This document shows, piece by piece, positions 18,451 to 27,090 of a stretch of DNA of 64,000 nucleotides. A program made the position numbers and the translations under genes. How positions within the stretch are numbered: the stretch's first letter is position 1; every line of letters starts with the position of its first letter. The stretch is taken from assembly GCA_039978075.1 (NCBI GenBank), contig JBDWCA010000004.1, positions 274,778 to 338,777 on the forward strand, given 5' to 3'. The notes beneath the pieces were generated by a model. That model saw only the letters and a program-made list of their open reading frames with translations, did no database searches and was not told the DNA's origin. This DNA is from Anderseniella sp039978075 (GTDB taxonomy: Bacteria > Pseudomonadota > Alphaproteobacteria > Rhizobiales > Aestuariivirgaceae).

Positions 18451-18792
18451 CTAGTGGGTAGCACTGTCTCGCGGCAGGTAGGTATGCTGCTCCGGATCAT
18501 AAGTTTCGAAAAACTCGGGAATCTGCGGATGACGTACCGGATCGCCCGTGTCGTCGGCCAGCAGGTTTTGTTCCGACACATAGGCTATGTATTCGGTCTC
18601 TTCGTTCTCGGCCAGCAAATGATAAAACGGCTGATCCTTGGATGGCCGGGTCTCTTCGGGGATGGAATCCCACCACTCTTCGGTATTGGAAAAAGTGGGA
18701 TCCACATCGAAAATGACACCACGAAACGGGAACAGGCGGTGCTTTACCACTTGTCCTATGCCGAATCGTGCCTGTCTGTTGATCGCGATCAT
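18451..18792 (-). CDS. hspQ: Heat shock protein HspQ
   Basis: The small 113-residue protein has the HspQ (YccV-like, hemimethylated DNA-binding) domain: FGIGQVVKHRLFPFRGVIFDVDPTF, then W-rich text and PFYHLLAENEETEYIAYVSEQNL. In enterobacteria HspQ is a heat-induced specificity factor for Lon protease. The C-terminal tail after EFFETYD is normal for alphaproteobacterial members. It stands alone between the malyl-CoA lyase and solute-binding protein genes on the same strand. No heat-shock promoter could be assigned with confidence. Confidence 0.92.
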   Translation of the reverse strand: MIAINRQARFGIGQVVKHRLFPFRGVIFDVDPTFSNTEEWWDSIPEETRPSKDQPFYHLLAENEETEYIAYVSEQNLLADDTGDPVRHPQIPEFFETYDPEQHTYLPRDSATH

Positions 18793-18873
18793 CGCCTATA
18801 AATGCACCCAATTGCGGTTTGTTTCAAGCACGGTTCCAAAAATTAAGTTGATAGTTGCTGAACAGCACATCGA

Positions 18874-19929
18874 TCATAAACCATAAATCTCCGCCATTTC
18901 CGGCTCCTTGGCGGCCACCAATCGTGCGAGGTCGGCGATGACACGAGCCTGTTTCCAGGTGGCATCATCCTGCATTTTGCCATCAATCATGACCGCGCCG
19001 GTGCCATCGGGCATGGCTTCCAGAATCCTCAGGGCAAACTTTACTTCTGCGGGATCCGGGGAAAAAACCCGCTTGGCAATTTCCACCTGGGACGGATGAA
19101 GTGACCAGGCGCCAAGGCAGCCCTGCAGGAAAGCGTTGCGGAACTGTGCTTCACAGGCATCGGGATCCGAGAAGTCGCCAAACGGCCCGTAAAACGCCTT
19201 GATAGAGTTGGCTGCACAGGCATCGACCATCTTGCCGACCGTATAGTGCCACAAATCCTGCTGGTAGAAAGCGCGGGCTGAACTGTCCCGGGACCCATTG
19301 CCGGCACCGTCCGCCAGGACGCCATAATGGGGATGGCCACCACCGACACGAGTGGTTTTCATGCCGCGTGAGGCCGCCAGGTCAGCCGGCCCCAGTGACA
19401 TCCCGTGCATACGCGGGCTTGCCGCAGCGATTTCTTCGACGTTCTTTACGCCTTGTGCGGTTTCCAGGATGGCATGGATCATGATCGGCCGGGTAACGCC
19501 TGCGCGCGCCTCCAGCTGTGCAAGTAACTGGTCGAGGTAATGGATGTCCCAGGCACCCTCAACCTTCGGCAGCATCATCACATCAAGCTTGCTGCCGGCC
19601 TGAAGCACGATCTGGGTGATGTCATCGAGTGCCCATGGGCTGTTCAGGCAATTGATGCGGGTCCACAAGCCGGTTGAGCCAAAATCATGCGCCAGCGCCA
19701 TTTCGATGAAACCTTCGCGGGCCGCGATCTTGTCGTCGGCGGGAATGGCATCTTCGAGATTGCCTAATATGACGTCGACCTGCGGGATCAGGCTTGCCAC
19801 CTTGTTGCGCATTTTTTCGATCTGCGGCGGCAAAAAATGAATCATCCGTTCGATCTTGACCGGGGGCTCGCGCATCGGGTCAGGAGCACCAATTGCAAGT
19901 GGCTTATAGAATTGTGATGGAAGTTTCAT
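18874..19929 (-). CDS. mcl1: L-malyl-CoA / beta-methylmalyl-CoA lyase (CitE-like)
   Basis: The 351-residue HpcH/HpaI aldolase-fold enzyme has the metal and CoA-binding context GNLEDAIPADDKIAAR, MMLPKVEGAWDI, ILETAQGVKNVEEI and MSLGPADLAASRGMKT. The C-terminal CoA-closing region with LGAWSLHPSQVEIAKRVFSP is intact. These features fit Mcl1, which cleaves malyl-CoA and methylmalyl-CoA in the ethylmalonyl-CoA pathway of isocitrate-lyase-negative alphaproteobacteria. A citrate lyase beta-like protein of other specificity is the alternative. It is divergent from an AMACR-like gene, with 186 bases between starts. Confidence 0.85.
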   Translation of the reverse strand: MKLPSQFYKPLAIGAPDPMREPPVKIERMIHFLPPQIEKMRNKVASLIPQVDVILGNLEDAIPADDKIAAREGFIEMALAHDFGSTGLWTRINCLNSPWALDDITQIVLQAGSKLDVMMLPKVEGAWDIHYLDQLLAQLEARAGVTRPIMIHAILETAQGVKNVEEIAAASPRMHGMSLGPADLAASRGMKTTRVGGGHPHYGVLADGAGNGSRDSSARAFYQQDLWHYTVGKMVDACAANSIKAFYGPFGDFSDPDACEAQFRNAFLQGCLGAWSLHPSQVEIAKRVFSPDPAEVKFALRILEAMPDGTGAVMIDGKMQDDATWKQARVIADLARLVAAKEPEMAEIYGL

Positions 19930-20115
19930 GTTACCTGCTGTCAGTCAGACCACGGAAAGAATTGTCTGAAAATTGTTGCGATGCACAAATTGTTTAAGCC
20001 AGCTTCCGCCGCTCCACAATGGCTGATTTAATTTTTGCAATCCGTGTTGCACACACCGGATTTGGCCGCTACACGAATACAGTCATTCAGGTTTTCGGGT
20101 CAGCATTTAAAAATC

Positions 20116-21261
20116 ATGACAGGCACATCAGCATCCGCACAGCCATTGAGCGGGATCAAGGTCCTCGACTTCTCAACCCTGTTGCCAGGACCTATGGCCA
20201 CGCTGTTTCTTGTCGAGGCCGGTGCGCAGGTCATCAAGATTGAACGGCCCGGAGACGGCGAGGAAATGCGGTCCTTTGAACCCAAATGGGGCAGGGATCC
20301 GGCAAGCTTTGCCATGCTCAATCGCGGAAAGCAGTCTTTGGCGCTGGACCTGAAGTCGGAGCGGCAGCTTGAGTTTCTTCTTCCGCTGATCCGTGAGGCT
20401 GATGTTGTGGTCGAGCAGTTTCGTCCAGGCGTGATGGATCGCCTTGGACTTGGCTATGACGCCATGGCACTGGTCAATCCCAGCATTATCTATTGCTCCA
20501 TCACCGGGTACGGCCAGACCGGCGATCGAATCCAGAAGACCGGGCATGATCTGAACTACATCGGGGATACCGGATTGCTGTCTCTGAGCATGGGGCCGGA
20601 GGGCAACCCTACCGTGCCGCCGTTTCTGGCCGCAGACATCGCCGGGGGAACTTATCCGGCGGTTGTGAACATATTGCTGGCGCTGCTGAACCGCGAGAAA
20701 ACCGGCGAGGGCACGCATATCGATATCGCCATGGCAGACAACATGTTCATGTTGATGTGGTGGGCGATGGGCAACGGCCTTGCCACAGGGTTCTGGCCTT
20801 CAAACGGCAGCAGTCTGTTGACCGGCGGTTCACCGCGCTACCAGATCTATCCGACATCAGACGGCCGGCATGTGGCCGTAGCCGCACTCGAGCAGAAGTT
20901 TTGGGACGGGTTTTGCAAGGCAGTCAATCTTGCTCCCGAGTTCCATCAGGACCAGCAGGACCCCGGTGGAACAATTGAGGCGGTCAGAACTTTGATTTCG
21001 GAGTTTCCGGGATATCACTGGGAACCCATTCTGGCCCAGGCGAACTGCTGTTGCACGGTGGTGAAAACTTTGCCGGAGGCCATGCGCGACATGCATTTTC
21101 ACGGTCGTGGACTGTTTGACCACACGCTGGTCAATGAAGCAGGCGATACGTTGCCGGCGACCCCGGTAGCGGTGGCACAGCAGTTTCGCGGCGATGCCAG
21201 CGTGGAGAAGGCCGCACCCGGCGTGGGCGCCCACAACGATATAGTGCTCAATCAGAAATAG
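20116..21261 (+). CDS. Family III CoA-transferase-fold enzyme, alpha-methylacyl-CoA racemase-like
   Basis: The 381-residue CaiB/BaiF-fold protein begins LSGIKVLDFSTLLPGPMAT, with RPGDGEE and LDLKSE motifs. The segment TGHDLNYIG and the later LAADIAGG place a His (144) and an Asp (174) thirty residues apart. That is the same spacing as the catalytic His/Asp pair of alpha-methylacyl-CoA racemase, so a racemase or epimerase is more likely than a CoA transferase. The ATG at 20116 is used because homology begins there; an upstream in-frame ATG at 20035 would add 27 residues unlike the family. It is divergent from mcl1, which also acts on branched CoA esters. Confidence 0.82.
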   Translation: MTGTSASAQPLSGIKVLDFSTLLPGPMATLFLVEAGAQVIKIERPGDGEEMRSFEPKWGRDPASFAMLNRGKQSLALDLKSERQLEFLLPLIREADVVVEQFRPGVMDRLGLGYDAMALVNPSIIYCSITGYGQTGDRIQKTGHDLNYIGDTGLLSLSMGPEGNPTVPPFLAADIAGGTYPAVVNILLALLNREKTGEGTHIDIAMADNMFMLMWWAMGNGLATGFWPSNGSSLLTGGSPRYQIYPTSDGRHVAVAALEQKFWDGFCKAVNLAPEFHQDQQDPGGTIEAVRTLISEFPGYHWEPILAQANCCCTVVKTLPEAMRDMHFHGRGLFDHTLVNEAGDTLPATPVAVAQQFRGDASVEKAAPGVGAHNDIVLNQK

Positions 21262-21315
21262 ACGCCACGTTAGTAGCGTGACGAGCCAATCAAGCGTGGA
21301 GAGTTCGCCAGACTG

Positions 21316-21888
21316 TCATGGCGATAGCAACTGGTTGATGTAGGCAACGGTGTGCTTTTCGTGAAACAGGCCTAGAACGGCAAAGATCCGAAAAAACATC
21401 CTGAATGCTATCAACACGCCCAGGCCAGCGGCAGGTAGGCCGATCATTGCAATGAGTTTTTCGGTTGTCAGATCATCTTCGATAAAGGGAATGCTTACTG
21501 CCAGCACAGTTGCGACCACAAAAAACATGACCGCTACTATCATCCACACAATCGCAATTATCCGGATCAGTGGTGTAAAGCAAAGCCTGCCAAGCAAATA
21601 TTTGTCGGAAAATTCGGTCGACCCGAACATCCGGCCCGGGCAAAAATGCCATGCCAAAAACCTTGATACGGTAACCAGAAACTGGTTACCGTGAATTCTG
21701 CCCCAAAGGTGTACTTTGCGCTGTCGACCATTGATGTTGATCGTTGCGTTCCCGGCCATCAGGTCTACTTCCAATTGCTTCAGAATTTCTTCCCGGTTCC
21801 CGTTCACCTCAAATGCAATGGAATCATCTTCAATCGACCAGATCAAAAACGACTTCCATTTGTCCACCAAGGTTGTGAAACTATACAT
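21316..21888 (-). CDS. Hypothetical membrane protein
   Basis: This 190-residue protein was not recognised. The N-terminal half is soluble and mixed (about residues 1-95, with FEVNGNREEILKQLEVDLMAGNATININGRQRKVHLWG). The C-terminal half contains two or three strong hydrophobic segments (about 107-135, 145-165 and possibly 166-180). Codon use looks somewhat more AT-rich than the flanking genes. It lies between the AMACR-like gene and the ubiH-like gene without tight linkage to either. The open frame and membrane pattern support a real gene, but no function can be given. Confidence 0.65.
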   Translation of the reverse strand: MYSFTTLVDKWKSFLIWSIEDDSIAFEVNGNREEILKQLEVDLMAGNATININGRQRKVHLWGRIHGNQFLVTVSRFLAWHFCPGRMFGSTEFSDKYLLGRLCFTPLIRIIAIVWMIVAVMFFVVATVLAVSIPFIEDDLTTEKLIAMIGLPAAGLGVLIAFRMFFRIFAVLGLFHEKHTVAYINQLLSP

Positions 21889-22020
21889 GCGAGTGGGTCT
21901 ACCCGGTTGTGGTTGGAGCGGCGGTACTCGATAATTTGGAAAGAAAGGCGCGACATATCAAGCGCTGTTGACTTTGCACTGGCCAAGTTGGTTCTCGGCG
22001 GTAGAGGTTTTCTGGCTTCC

Positions 22021-23244
22021 TTACGCCCGCATCGCCCTCGGTAATGAACCGGTCGGGTTCATGCCCTCCAGCATCGCCCGGCGTTTCAGGGGGGGAATGT
22101 GCTGCAGGGCTGTCATCCCAACGGCGCGGCCGAGATGCAGCGGGAAGAACTCGGAGATCAGCGACCGGTTCATGGTGTCAACCGCAGCCTGGCGCGGCAG
22201 TACATCCGCTCGCCTGGCGGCGTCGTAGGCGGAGCATAATTTTTCGCTGCCGGGGTCTTCATCCAGACGATACGCATCTGCGATGGCCTCAGCTGCAAAG
22301 GCAGCGTCACGCAGGCTCATATTGAGGCCCTGGGCGCCGATGGGCGGCACGACGTGGGCGGCCTCACCGACCAGCAGGACGCGATTGGCGGCAAATTTTC
22401 GGGCGGCCATGCCGGACATGGGGATGGTGGCCGGTGTTGTCGCGTCTTCGACCCGGCCCAGGTCGCCGTGCATTTCCAGTTGCAGGCGCGCCGCCAGCTG
22501 GTCCGCAGGCAGCGCACAGATAGGTTCAACCTCCTGCGGCCGGACCATCCAGACCAGGCTAGAACGCTTGCCGGGCAGGGGCACAGTTGTAAACGGTCCG
22601 GAGGTCTTGTGATATTCAACCGACATGCCGTGATGCGCCGAGGAGTGGGAAAAACTGAGCGCAAGCGCGGTCTGATCGTATTGCCATTCATTGACAGCTA
22701 TACCGGCATCGCGGCGGATGACGGACTGGCGCCCATCTGCTGCGACAACTACGGCGGCTTGCAGGTTCGCCGCTGAGTCCAGTGATAACTCTACCTTGTC
22801 TGCACGAACGTCACAGCCGGAAACGGAGGCATCGATGAGGGTGACGTCTGCGTCCTTGGCTGCGCGCGCCAGTTCGTGCACCAGCAGGTCAAGCGGAATA
22901 TTCCATCCGAACGGACCTTCGCCAAGTTCGCTTGATGAGAAAGTGACTGGAGGTGCCGTGAACGTGGCCAGGGTGTCGTCCACGATCTTCAACAGATCAA
23001 GCTGTGCGCTGCCTGTCTGTAGGCGACCCGGCCAGATGCCGATCGAAGCAAGCAACCGGATGGCAGGCTGCATTAGGGCCACGGTGCGACGTACGGCCTG
23101 GTCTGCGCGCGGCAACGTCAATTGTTCAATGCCGGGGGCAATGCAGGCGGTCCGGCATCCGGCCTGTGCCAGCAGGCAGGCAGATGTCAGGCCGGCGGGA
23201 CCTGCGCCGGCAACGACCACGTCAAAGTCTGACCTGTTGGGCAT
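22021..23244 (-). CDS. UbiH/UbiF/COQ6-family FAD-dependent monooxygenase
   Basis: The 407-residue flavoprotein hydroxylase starts with a Rossmann FAD motif (VVVAGAGPAGLTSACLLAQAG, about residues 9-29). It has the DG-type motif VVAADGRQSVIR and the GD-like motif LVGEAAHVVPPIGAQGLNMSLRDA, where the usual Asp is Glu. These mark the ubiquinone-biosynthesis hydroxylase family, whose members add ring hydroxyls during quinone synthesis. Which ring position it acts on cannot be decided here. It is divergent from the PaaG-like gene, 100 bases apart. Confidence 0.87.
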   Translation of the reverse strand: MPNRSDFDVVVAGAGPAGLTSACLLAQAGCRTACIAPGIEQLTLPRADQAVRRTVALMQPAIRLLASIGIWPGRLQTGSAQLDLLKIVDDTLATFTAPPVTFSSSELGEGPFGWNIPLDLLVHELARAAKDADVTLIDASVSGCDVRADKVELSLDSAANLQAAVVVAADGRQSVIRRDAGIAVNEWQYDQTALALSFSHSSAHHGMSVEYHKTSGPFTTVPLPGKRSSLVWMVRPQEVEPICALPADQLAARLQLEMHGDLGRVEDATTPATIPMSGMAARKFAANRVLLVGEAAHVVPPIGAQGLNMSLRDAAFAAEAIADAYRLDEDPGSEKLCSAYDAARRADVLPRQAAVDTMNRSLISEFFPLHLGRAVGMTALQHIPPLKRRAMLEGMNPTGSLPRAMRA

Positions 23245-23344
23245 AAGTGTTCACCTTGCCGATTGCGCGTGGCCTCGAAGGTGAGGCACACTTCAATCAC
23301 TCAAATCAATCCGGCGGCACCGATAAATCATCAGGACCTGGTAA

Positions 23345-24124
23345 ATGGCATACTCCGACATCACATTTGATCTCAATGACAATCTGGCGGTTGTGACTCT
23401 AAACCGCCCCGATAAGCTGAATTCGACCACCCGCAACATGCATGCGGAACTACGGTCAGCATTCGATGAAATTGAAGGACAAGGCGCGCGTGCCGTGCTG
23501 CTTACCGGTGCGGGCAGGGCGTTTTGTGCAGGACAGGATCTTGCCGACCTGCGCATGGACGGGCCAGATGAAATTCTGGAACTGCTGGAGCAGGATTTTA
23601 ATCCGCTTGTCGCGCGCATCCGCAACCTGCCAATGCCCGTAGTGTGCGCGGTAAACGGGGTTGCGGCCGGCGCCGGTGCCAATCTTGCGCTCGCCTGCGA
23701 CATCATACTGGCTGCCAAGTCAGCGTCATTCCTGCAGGCATTTGCCCGTATCGGCCTGATACCGGATGCCGGCGGCACCTGGACACTGCCGCGCCAGGTC
23801 GGAGAAGCCCGCGCCAAGGGAATGGCAATGCTGGCCGAACCGGTATCGGCGGAAAAAGCGCTTGAATGGGGCTTGATCTGGCAGGTCAGTGATGACGACG
23901 AACTTATGGACGATGCTAACCGGCTAGCCAGCCGATTGTCAAAACAACCGACAAAGGCGTTTGCCCTGATAAAACAGGCGATTAATGCATCATCTTCACA
24001 CGGATTTGATGCACATCTGGCGGTTGAAGCCAAGCTCCAGGCTGAAGCTGCCGCAAGTCACGACTATGATGAAGGCGTCACGGCTTTTCTGGAAAAACGC
24101 AAGCCGGTGTTCAAGGGTGAGTAG
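23345..24124 (+). CDS. Enoyl-CoA hydratase/isomerase, PaaG-like
   Basis: The 259-residue crotonase-fold protein has NRPDKLNS, the oxyanion-hole region GAGRAFCAGQDL, VNGVAAGAGANLALACDI and LIPDAGGTWTLPRQVGEARA. The text around these motifs, the EWGLIWQV segment and the C-terminal GVTAFLEKR closely resemble PaaG, which isomerises ring-epoxide phenylacetyl-CoA to the oxepin. No other paa genes lie nearby, so it may instead be a general enoyl-CoA hydratase of beta-oxidation. It converges on the DUF1326 gene. Confidence 0.85.
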   Translation: MAYSDITFDLNDNLAVVTLNRPDKLNSTTRNMHAELRSAFDEIEGQGARAVLLTGAGRAFCAGQDLADLRMDGPDEILELLEQDFNPLVARIRNLPMPVVCAVNGVAAGAGANLALACDIILAAKSASFLQAFARIGLIPDAGGTWTLPRQVGEARAKGMAMLAEPVSAEKALEWGLIWQVSDDDELMDDANRLASRLSKQPTKAFALIKQAINASSSHGFDAHLAVEAKLQAEAAASHDYDEGVTAFLEKRKPVFKGE

Positions 24125-24139
24125 GGGCCGGGAACTAGC

Positions 24140-24757
24140 TTATGGGCCGGACCACTCAATGTTGCACAGTTCGGCGGACTTGTCGTCGAATGTCCAGACG
24201 CGGCCAAAGTCGCGGACCTTGGCTTTCACGCCTTGTGCCACAATCACTTCCGGTCCCATCCAGTAGGAAGTGTTCTGCACAGTTACCGGTTCACCGGGGC
24301 GTGCGCCATCGATCTGCTTGATGGTGGCCATCACCTTGCGCCCTGCCGTGACCGAGCGCTCGATGCCGTTTGTCTCATAGGTGACGGGCATGCGTTGTGT
24401 GCCGAGGAAGTTGGCGACCAGCAGCTTGAACAGGCCGGTGGTGCCCTTTGCGGAACCGGACAGGATCATCTCAAGTGCATGGGTCTGTTCGTCGCTGGCC
24501 TTGTCATCGATGTACAGGCCGACAGACCATCCGCCTTCTCCCATTCGACCGGGTATATCCAGCAGGGCCGCCACGTTAACGCCCTTGAGGCTGGTTGCGC
24601 CCCAGTGACCGTCATCAATTCGTACAGCCATCCAGGCCTGGCAGTAGCCATGTGTGGGCTTGGCAGCACCCAGTGATACGACACAGGGGCAGAACAGGTC
24701 GCAGTTACAGTTGAGAGCCAGTTCACCCTTGATTTTCCAGTCTTCGATTTCGGCCAT
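24140..24757 (-). CDS. DUF1326 domain protein
   Basis: This is a 205-residue protein. Near its N-terminus is the cysteine cluster CNCDLFCPC (Cys17, 19, 23, 25), the hallmark of DUF1326. The rest follows the family, with GHWGATSLKGVNVA and a C-terminal region on activation of a bound state (FGRVWTFDDKSAELCNIEWSGP). The frame extends 101 codons upstream, but that part is a shadow of the DUF2182 gene; the ATG at 24757, eight bases after the DUF2182 stop, is the family start. Function is unknown; the CxCxxxCxC arrangement suggests metal or thiol chemistry. Confidence 0.88.
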   Translation of the reverse strand: MAEIEDWKIKGELALNCNCDLFCPCVVSLGAAKPTHGYCQAWMAVRIDDGHWGATSLKGVNVAALLDIPGRMGEGGWSVGLYIDDKASDEQTHALEMILSGSAKGTTGLFKLLVANFLGTQRMPVTYETNGIERSVTAGRKVMATIKQIDGARPGEPVTVQNTSYWMGPEVIVAQGVKAKVRDFGRVWTFDDKSAELCNIEWSGP

Positions 24758-24765
24758 GGTCGTCG

Positions 24766-25524
24766 CTAACTCCAAAATGTTTGTGCCAAAACGTACAAGC
24801 CCGCACCAATCAACACAATGCCGATGACACGTCCCCAGGTTTCTGCTCGCGGTATGGTTTTTTCCGCAACAAAATACAGCGCCAGAACCGCCATCCACCA
24901 GACGGTCATGGCGCCGAAAACAAACATCAGTCCCATAATCATGCCGCAGCACCCGACGCAATAGGCGCCGTGGTGCAATCCGACGGGAAAAGCGCCTTTC
25001 AAGCCACCTTTCCAGTGCGCCAACAGAAAGGTCATCGGGCTCCTGCAGTGTTGCAGGCAAGTGTCTTTTATGGGGGTGAGCTGCCAGGCACCTGCGGCAA
25101 TCAGCAATACGCCTGACGCAACGGGCAATGCCTGGGTGCCACCCATCTCAAACCAGGGAGTTTGCGCCAACGCCGTCTGAAGAAACGCTGCGGCAACGGA
25201 AAACACTGCCCACAACGAGAAATACCCGGCAGTAAATATACCAACCCGCAGAACCAGTGCCGGTCCACGTACTTCATTTTTGGAGATCAGGGCATAGGTT
25301 GCCACCATCGGCACCATGGCGGGCAGCATCATCGCCAGCATCATGAACAGCCACATAGCTGAAGTACCCGTCAGGCTTTTGGCGCTCCAGTCCACCATCA
25401 TGGCCATATCGGCCATGGCGGTTGCGTTTCCCATATGGGCCCACATCATCCACCACATGGCCGCAGCCAGGCTGAGCATGATGGTGCTGACCAGAAAACC
25501 GGGATGCTCAATAATGCGGATCAT
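24766..25524 (-). CDS. DUF2182 integral membrane protein (predicted metal-binding)
   Basis: The 252-residue membrane protein has about six hydrophobic segments and the family motifs PIKDTCLQHCRSP (Cys156, Cys160) and LHHGAYCVGCCGMIMGLM (His184-185, Cys189, Cys192-193). Many methionines line the first two membrane segments (for example WWMMWAHMG, MLAMMLPAMVPM). DUF2182 proteins are described only as predicted metal-binding. It is followed at eight bases by the DUF1326 gene, a recurring pair, so the two products probably act together. Confidence 0.88.
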   Translation of the reverse strand: MIRIIEHPGFLVSTIMLSLAAAMWWMMWAHMGNATAMADMAMMVDWSAKSLTGTSAMWLFMMLAMMLPAMVPMVATYALISKNEVRGPALVLRVGIFTAGYFSLWAVFSVAAAFLQTALAQTPWFEMGGTQALPVASGVLLIAAGAWQLTPIKDTCLQHCRSPMTFLLAHWKGGLKGAFPVGLHHGAYCVGCCGMIMGLMFVFGAMTVWWMAVLALYFVAEKTIPRAETWGRVIGIVLIGAGLYVLAQTFWS

Positions 25525-25536
25525 AAACTGTCAGGC

Positions 25537-26151
25537 TCACGCAGGTGGTTGGGTTGCTGTCATGGATGACCGCTTGGCAAAGTCTTCATAAAACGCTGCC
25601 AGCTTCGGCCGGTTGTCCCGCCAGCCAAGGTCATCATAACGAAAATCAAAATAGGCCAGGACCACGGCTACCGCGATTGTCCCTGCGGTGACAGATTCAA
25701 GTTCACTAGCCCAGTTGTTTTCAAGATCATCCATTCCCGCCTCCATGCGGGCGTGCTGGCGCGCCACCCAGTCCGGCCAGCGTTTTTCTTCCGGCCGGAC
25801 GGCTGTTTCATAACGCCGTGATACGCCTGCATCCATCAGGCCAACGGCCAGGGACTGCAGTGTGAGGATGCGAAACCTGGATACAGGCTCATCCGGCAAC
25901 AGTTCCTTGTCACCGGCGTGATGGCATAGATACTCACAGATGACCCGGCTGTCGTACAAGGCGGTCCCGTGATCTGTAACCAGCGATGGAATCTTGCCGA
26001 GAGGGTTGTCAGCCGCGACCCCTTCGTTGATCCGGTCCGGCAGGAAAACGCCTGTGTCGATCAATTCGAGTTGGTCGAAGATGTTGAGTTCATGTGCTGT
26101 CGCTGTGACCATTCGGACGAACGGTGAAGCCGGATTGTGATGAAGTTTCAA
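25537..26151 (-). CDS. Glutathione S-transferase family protein
   Basis: The 204-residue protein has an N-terminal thioredoxin-like GST domain beginning KLHHNPASPFVRMV, with the glutathione-contact stretch NPLGKIPSLVTDHGTALYDSRVICEYL, and an all-helical C-terminal domain. The start codon is TTG at 26151. It is supported by a strong GGGAGG Shine-Dalgarno element eight bases upstream and by the family N-terminus beginning at that residue. The substrate is unknown. It lies 12 bases downstream-side of the DUF2182 start region on the same strand, so all three genes could be co-transcribed with the GST first. Confidence 0.88.
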   Translation of the reverse strand: MKLHHNPASPFVRMVTATAHELNIFDQLELIDTGVFLPDRINEGVAADNPLGKIPSLVTDHGTALYDSRVICEYLCHHAGDKELLPDEPVSRFRILTLQSLAVGLMDAGVSRRYETAVRPEEKRWPDWVARQHARMEAGMDDLENNWASELESVTAGTIAVAVVLAYFDFRYDDLGWRDNRPKLAAFYEDFAKRSSMTATQPPA

Positions 26152-26223
26152 GGCAAACGCCTCCCGTCTGAATGTGATTGCGTGATTGTGAACCTAACTG
26201 AGACAAGACCGGTCCGCCAACTG

Positions 26224-26252
26224 AAAAAGGCCAGACTTGAGGGTCTGGCCTT
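26224..26252 (-). terminator. Rho-independent terminator of the peroxiredoxin gene
   Basis: A perfect 10-bp stem (AAGGCCAGAC paired with GTCTGGCCTT) with a six-base loop spans 26227-26252. Read on the minus strand it is followed by TTTTT, a classical intrinsic terminator just past the peroxiredoxin stop at 26280. It separates that gene from the GST gene downstream on the same strand. Confidence 0.88.
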
Positions 26253-26279
26253 CCAGTCAGCAAATTAATTTACCGAAGA

Positions 26280-26942
26280 TCAGTCCTCCGGTTGACTGAC
26301 CAGCCTGATATAGGGCTTTGGAGACTTCCAGCCTTGCGGGAACTTCTTCTTGGCCTCCTCATCAGATACTGCCGGCACGATGATGACGTCATCACCGTTC
26401 TGCCAGTTAACCGGTGTTGCGACCTTGTGTTTGGCCGTCAGTTGAATGGAATCCAACACTCTGAGAATCTCATCGAAATTGCGACCTGTGCTCATCGGAT
26501 ATGCGAGGGTCAGTTTAACCTCCCGGTCTGGGCCGATAACAAAGACGGTGCGTACGGTCTTGTTATCTGCGGCGGATCGATCAGCTGCCTTGCCGGTGGC
26601 GTTTGGGTGGATCATGCCGAACAGTTTGGCGACCGTCATGTCGGTATCTCCGATCATCGGGTATTTGACGGCATTGCCTGTTGCATCGGCAATGTCCTTC
26701 TTCCAGCGCTGATGGTCGTCGACACTGTCTACAGACAGCCCGATTATCTTGGTGTTTCGGGCAGCAAACTGGTCAGCAATACCTGCCATAGCGCCAAGTT
26801 CGGTAGTGCATACCGGCGTGAAATCTTTCGGATGTGAAAATATCACCACCCAGGAGTCTCCGGCCCAGTCATAGAAATTGATATTGCCTTCCGTCGTTTC
26901 CGCATCAAAGTTCGGGGCGGTATCGCCGATCTGCAAAGCCAT
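26280..26942 (-). CDS. 1-Cys peroxiredoxin (Prx6 type)
   Basis: The 220-residue thiol peroxidase has the active-site text FTPVCTTELG, with peroxidatic Cys45 in the PxxxTxxC motif, and the long Prx6-type C-terminal domain with YPMSTGRNFDEILRVLDSIQLT and a PQGWKSPKPYIRLV ending. It reduces hydrogen peroxide and alkyl hydroperoxides in the cytoplasm. It stands as a single transcription unit with its own terminator, and is divergent from the BON-LysM gene with 148 bases between starts. Confidence 0.95.
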   Translation of the reverse strand: MALQIGDTAPNFDAETTEGNINFYDWAGDSWVVIFSHPKDFTPVCTTELGAMAGIADQFAARNTKIIGLSVDSVDDHQRWKKDIADATGNAVKYPMIGDTDMTVAKLFGMIHPNATGKAADRSAADNKTVRTVFVIGPDREVKLTLAYPMSTGRNFDEILRVLDSIQLTAKHKVATPVNWQNGDDVIIVPAVSDEEAKKKFPQGWKSPKPYIRLVSQPED

Positions 26943-27090
26943 AATAACCTCCTGTTGAAAAAATTGTTCCTGTACGAACTGGTTTTAACCCTAAAATCGG
27001 GCAAATGTTTTTGGTAGACGTTCAGTGCAAAAGTAGGTCACAAATAGGTGATCGCGTGAGGAGCGGCAAGTCTACAGCAAGGAGAATATT

